Assembly (NCBI GenBank): GCA_017434885.1
Contig: JAFSGE010000035.1
Span: forward strand, 108,869 to 172,868
Direction of reading: 5' to 3'
Origin: Lachnospiraceae bacterium
Lineage (GTDB): Bacteria > Bacillota > Clostridia > Lachnospirales > Lachnospiraceae
DNA length: 64,000 nucleotides
Part shown: positions 60,893-64,000 of the stretch, one piece after another
Position numbering within the stretch: position 1 is the first letter of the stretch
Layout of the letters: every line of letters starts with the position of its first letter
Translations under genes and position numbers: made by a program
Notes under the pieces: generated by a model
The model's input: only the letters and a program-made list of their open reading frames with translations
Told to the model about the DNA's origin: nothing
Database searches by the model: none

Positions 60893-63335
60893 CCGAAAAG
60901 GATATCATATCTACTCTTTCATAAGACTCCGGATTTAATAATGCAATGCGGATATCCACATTTTGATTTTTATCCTGTGAACTGACAAAACATTCATTTC
61001 CATCCAGGTAAACTCCATATTCCCCCAATTCATTTTCAAAAACGCTGAAAGAGCCATATTGCGTATCACAGCTACTACCGGAAACATGAAAATCATCCAA
61101 TGCAAATGCTGTTTTTTCCAAACCATTCCACACAATAAAATCCGTGTCTGTGTGAATGTCTTCCTTTTTGATTCCCAGACTTTCAAATAGTGTACTATAA
61201 GCTTCATCCTGCCAAAGCTCAGGATTATTAATTTCTATTACGGCCCGGTAATTTGTCTTAGATAATGCTTCTATAAAAATGGTCAGTTCTTCAAAGCTAC
61301 TTTTCCATTTTTGCATGACATAACCCTTTGTAAAATTGTAGCGATATATCTTTGTATCCTTGATAATTGACATTGCGATTTCAGGCTTATCAAAAACCGT
61401 TGTCATATAGCACTCTACTCCATTTACTTTTACGTCATATACGCCTTCCCTCACTTCAGAAAAAGAAAGTCTTCCTATACAACTTATTCTCGGTTCGTTT
61501 TCTTCATATAATGACGGTAAATATTCAACCTTCTTTTCTACCGGATTAACCAGTATAAAGCGGACCTTTTCCGTTACCTTTGAAACATCCACTCCCATAT
61601 ACTCAAAAAAGCCGGAATAATCAGAGTCCTTCATCAAATCATGATTATTGATTTCTATTAAAAAACAACTTTCAAAAAAGTTCTTATACTGTATACTGCG
61701 CCTGATAAAAATATTAGAGGTTTCTTCGTATATTGCTTTTAAGCGGCTGTAATACAAATCTGTTTCCTGCAAACGATTCATTACGTGAGTCCGAAAAGCA
61801 TTTAACTGATCCGCAGCATTTCCATAGGTTCCATCCGGCCATCTCTCCATATCTCTCAGATAAGCACCAGAAGTAAAAATGTCAGCCTCATATTCATCCA
61901 GCAGCATATTAATATTGTTTTCAGACCATTTGCTTTCCCTTAATGTGCGGTACTTTTCAAAAATCATATCCCATATTGATGCATCCCCGTTTATGATTAA
62001 CTGACTTATGTATCCACTTTCAATAATACAATTAAAATCTGTCGGATTTGCATACGGTGCTGTATAATTATTCGAAAGGAGTCCAATATATTGGTTTCCC
62101 CACGTAAGGTCTAAATCCCATGGAGCATAAAGTGCTTTCGCGCCTTCCTTCTCATTCTGAAGCAAAATATAGAAATTTTTAACCATGTCGATATTATCAG
62201 CGCCCTGTATCAAATTAACAAATAAATAAAAATCAACGGCATTATCCGGGTCAATACCGGCACGTAGCCTTTCGTTATTATCTGCATTCGTATATAAATT
62301 GTAATAATAATTCTGCAACAAGGACTGTCTGCGCAAATTTTCATCAGTCGATTCCGCCAGATTATCAAATATTTTCCCTTCTTTTGTGAATTGAAGGTTT
62401 TCGCCTCCTTGCTTTTCCAGCAGTCCATGCTTATACAAAGCTGCTTCACTGCTGTTCATACCTATACATACCTGTTTTTCATCAATGGGATAACCCAAAG
62501 CATAAAGTCCCCAGTATTCTCCATTTACAAAAAGCTCCAAATACTTATATTCCATGCCAAAATCTATTTTCTGTTCATTATCCGTTGCACAGGTATACTT
62601 CCAAAGATTGGATGTGAAAACATTTCTCACTTTTTCCTGATCATTATAAGCTCCATACAATAACCAGTCATCATCCTGCCGCATACCTAACAGAGCGGTG
62701 TGGTTCGACCGTACATTACCTCCTAATGATTCTGTTGTTAACGAAAATCGAAAGCCCTTTTTCGGATACGCTTTTGCAGTAGCTCCTCTTAGCCGAATCT
62801 TTCCTTCTGAATGCACAAGTCTTCTCACAGAGCCTTCTCTGTTATCAAAAAGTGTCATTTCCATAGAAATAAGCTCATCAGGAATTTCCTCCTGACATTC
62901 TATATTCATCAATGGCAAGGTTGTACATTTTAAATAGTATTGGCAGTAAATTGTATCTGTATAAGCGAGGAATGCTATTGTTTCATTATTTTTTATTCCT
63001 TCTTCAGAAATTTTGTTCTCTAAAAACGCTAATTGCAAATATTCAGCTTTACCTTCCGCTCTAATACTAGGGTTATAGGCATTTGAATCTTCTTCTATAA
63101 GCGAGTAATAAAATGTTTTTGCAGAATCATCATAAAAAAGCTTCTCTTCACCCAAAAATAAATCATCTATTAAATATGCCACCTCTTCGCGCTCGGAAAT
63201 AACATCCTCTGCCTGTTCTTTACTAATAATACATTCAAAATATGTTACCCCTTTTTCCAGACCGCTCAGCAGGCAAATCCCTGTTATTAATGATACCATA
63301 AGCACTATAGCACTTATTATTTTTTTCATCTTCAT
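60879..63335 (-). CDS. CotH-family protein kinase, exported
   Basis: 818 residues. Signal/anchor helix at the N-terminus (MKMKKIISAIVLMVSLITG), then a CotH kinase domain: LRGATAKAYPKKGFRF, WLLYGAYNDQEKVRN, ELFVNGEYWGLYALG and the catalytic-type PWDLDLTWG. A long C-terminal region (about 600-818) has two similar blocks (IEINNHDLMKDSDYSGFFEY and IEINNPELWQDEAYSTLFES) that look like an internal duplication. CotH phosphorylates spore-coat proteins in Bacillus; here the neighbours are VTC and DUF4956, so a polyphosphate or surface-polymer role is as likely. Confidence 0.85.
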   Translation of the reverse strand: MKMKKIISAIVLMVSLITGICLLSGLEKGVTYFECIISKEQAEDVISEREEVAYLIDDLFLGEEKLFYDDSAKTFYYSLIEEDSNAYNPSIRAEGKAEYLQLAFLENKISEEGIKNNETIAFLAYTDTIYCQYYLKCTTLPLMNIECQEEIPDELISMEMTLFDNREGSVRRLVHSEGKIRLRGATAKAYPKKGFRFSLTTESLGGNVRSNHTALLGMRQDDDWLLYGAYNDQEKVRNVFTSNLWKYTCATDNEQKIDFGMEYKYLELFVNGEYWGLYALGYPIDEKQVCIGMNSSEAALYKHGLLEKQGGENLQFTKEGKIFDNLAESTDENLRRQSLLQNYYYNLYTNADNNERLRAGIDPDNAVDFYLFVNLIQGADNIDMVKNFYILLQNEKEGAKALYAPWDLDLTWGNQYIGLLSNNYTAPYANPTDFNCIIESGYISQLIINGDASIWDMIFEKYRTLRESKWSENNINMLLDEYEADIFTSGAYLRDMERWPDGTYGNAADQLNAFRTHVMNRLQETDLYYSRLKAIYEETSNIFIRRSIQYKNFFESCFLIEINNHDLMKDSDYSGFFEYMGVDVSKVTEKVRFILVNPVEKKVEYLPSLYEENEPRISCIGRLSFSEVREGVYDVKVNGVECYMTTVFDKPEIAMSIIKDTKIYRYNFTKGYVMQKWKSSFEELTIFIEALSKTNYRAVIEINNPELWQDEAYSTLFESLGIKKEDIHTDTDFIVWNGLEKTAFALDDFHVSGSSCDTQYGSFSVFENELGEYGVYLDGNECFVSSQDKNQNVDIRIALLNPESYERVDMISFSDDVQ

Positions 63336-63426
63336 TCCATTTCTCCGCTTGTAATTTTACTTTACAAACTATTGTTCCAACCTCTCCATTTCATCTTCTG
63401 TCATAAATTGATATTTTCCATTCCGT

Positions 63427-63455
63427 ATTATATCAGTTGTTTTACATTTTGTAAA
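63427..63455 (-). promoter_or_regulatory. Promoter of the CotH-VTC-DUF4956 operon
   Basis: On the minus strand TTTACA (63455-63450) and TATAAT (63432-63427) with a 17-base spacer; an 85-base leader follows. Confidence 0.75.
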
Positions 63456-63461
63456 GCATCT

Positions 63462-63528
63462 GTATTACTAATACGTATTACAGGTTATACTATCCTACAC
63501 ATTATGCATTGTATGCCATTCGTAATAC
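63462..63528. promoter_or_regulatory. Repeated GTATTAC motifs in the divergent region
   Basis: GTATTAC occurs at 63463 and again 12 bases later, with the perfect palindrome TAATACGTATTA (63469-63480) across them, and in inverted form GTAATAC at 63522-63528. Clustered short repeats like this are typical operators for ribbon-helix-helix proteins such as the gene just downstream. Confidence 0.45.
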
Positions 63529-63594
63529 TCATTGCAATACTTATAAACAATGCATTTTGTAATAATCTTGTATTATAAAGTAGGAGGTGGAAAA

Positions 63595-63777
63595 TTGGCT
63601 TTTCAAATCAAACCCGACCGTAAAGAAACAGAAATAAAATCAATTAGATTTCCATTAGCATTAATAGACGAAATAGAAGAAGCCATTAGAGGAAAAGATG
63701 TATCTTTTTCCGGCTTTATTCTTCAAGCTTGTAAATATGCTTTAGAAAACATGGATACTGACACAGACAATGGTTAA
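63595..63777 (+). CDS. Small ribbon-helix-helix protein (YlcI/YnfO-like)
   Basis: 60 residues from a TTG at 63595, six to seven bases after AGGAGGTGG; an ATG at 63550 has no ribosome site. The sequence ETEIKSIRFPLALIDEIEEA is a typical RHH beta strand and helix, and VSFSGFILQACKYALENM the second helix. Likely a DNA-binding regulator, possibly of plasmid or phage origin. The Asp-rich tail (DTDTDNG) is short. Divergent from cotH. Confidence 0.75.
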   Translation: MAFQIKPDRKETEIKSIRFPLALIDEIEEAIRGKDVSFSGFILQACKYALENMDTDTDNG

Positions 63778-63802
63778 TGAGAACGAGCGCCGCCAGATGC
63801 AC

Positions 63803-63834
63803 AAAAAAAACCCTTGAAAAATCAAGGGTTTTTT
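63803..63834 (+). terminator. Bidirectional terminator
   Basis: AAACCCTTGA and TCAAGGGTTT around an AAAA loop, with A and T runs on both sides, serving the RHH gene and the convergent DegV-like gene. Confidence 0.85.
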
Positions 63835-63836
63835 CG

Positions 63837-63897
63837 TGCAGGAAAAGAGACTTGAACTCTACTTTTCCGATTACATGTTTTTTACATAGAATCCTGC
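63837..63897 (-). pseudogene. Degenerate tRNA-like remnant
   Basis: On the minus strand GCAGGAT...TTCCTGC-A could form an acceptor stem (six pairs, one mismatch) and AGAG-TTCAAGT-CTCT a T arm, but only about 30 bases separate them, too few for D and anticodon arms. It follows the DegV-like stop. Either a deleted tRNA or an integrase target remnant; chance similarity is possible. Confidence 0.4.
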
Positions 63898-63905
63898 TAA
63901 AAACT

Positions 63906-64000
63906 CTAGTACTTCTCACAAAATATCAATCCGAATGTACCGGGACCACAGTTTGCCGCAACAGATGGAGAAGCTTTTTGAAAATAAATTTTCTCAAATC
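63906..64000 (-). CDS. DegV-family-like protein, C-terminal end (partial)
   Basis: The last 30 codons before a TAG at 63906-63908 read with a SPSVAANCGPGTFGLIF segment, like the closing strand of fatty-acid-binding DegV proteins. The gene starts beyond the window edge. The assignment depends on this short motif only. Confidence 0.45.
   Translation of the reverse strand, partial: FEKIYFQKASPSVAANCGPGTFGLIFCEKY

Overview
This window looks like a chromosomal segment of a motile, endospore-forming member of the Clostridia, most likely Lachnospiraceae. The evidence is moderate GC content, strong AGGAGG-type ribosome sites with frequent GTG/TTG starts, sporulation genes (sigK, spoIIP, gpr), a FabT/FabK-type fatty-acid operon, a sigma-28-type promoter ahead of a FliD-like gene, and a clostridial housekeeping order (dgt-dnaG-rpoD-trmK and gpr-spoIIP-lepA-hemW). 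Most genes lie on the minus strand. Species cannot be named from the sequence alone.

Layout. 1-8.2 kb: start of a PilT-like ATPase, sigK, hemW, lepA, a composite repeat block, spoIIP, gpr, rpsT (plus strand), a trypsin-like protease and the RNase P RNA. 8.2-14.6 kb: a TGS/uridine-kinase-like nucleoside kinase, trmK, rpoD, dnaG and dgt. 14.7-23.7 kb: a type II fatty-acid synthesis operon read acpP-fabK-fabD-fabG-fabF-fabZ-accDA(fused)-fabK-like-fabH-fabT, with FabT-type operators over its promoter; accB and accC are absent. 23.8-31.3 kb: a four-gene run of hybrid histidine kinase, chemoreceptor, GGDEF/EAL protein and DUF885 metallopeptidase. 31.3-32.1 kb: small divergent genes beside tRNA-Leu, whose 3' end is duplicated nearby. 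32.2-35.4 kb: a CmpB-family membrane protein and two CobW-type GTPases, one with a remarkable His/Cys-rich insert. 35.5-40.0 kb: MBL-fold hydrolase, Csp-like subtilase, AraC regulator and FMN-dependent enzyme.

40.1-48.5 kb is the most interesting part: a compact type VII secretion locus. From one strong promoter it reads EssC ATPase, YukD/EsaB ubiquitin-like protein, five small WXG100-type proteins, a lipoprotein, and a lipase-fold (DUF2974-like) protein with a C-terminal helical tail. The last two genes resemble the staphylococcal TslA/TilA pair (a T7 lipase toxin with reversed domain order and its lipoprotein immunity protein). No EssA, EssB/YukC or EsaA gene is present nearby.

48.5-55.9 kb: ZIP transporter, lipoprotein, then an unsaturated-uronate operon (kduI, SDR dehydrogenase, RpiB/DhuI-like isomerase, KDPG aldolase with a VOC-like tail, kdgK) facing its likely AraC regulator. 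56-59.2 kb: FliD-like protein, HD-GYP protein, Rpn-type nuclease. 59.4-63.8 kb: a DUF4956-VTC-CotH gene triad, a small ribbon-helix-helix protein, a tRNA-like remnant and the end of a DegV-like gene.
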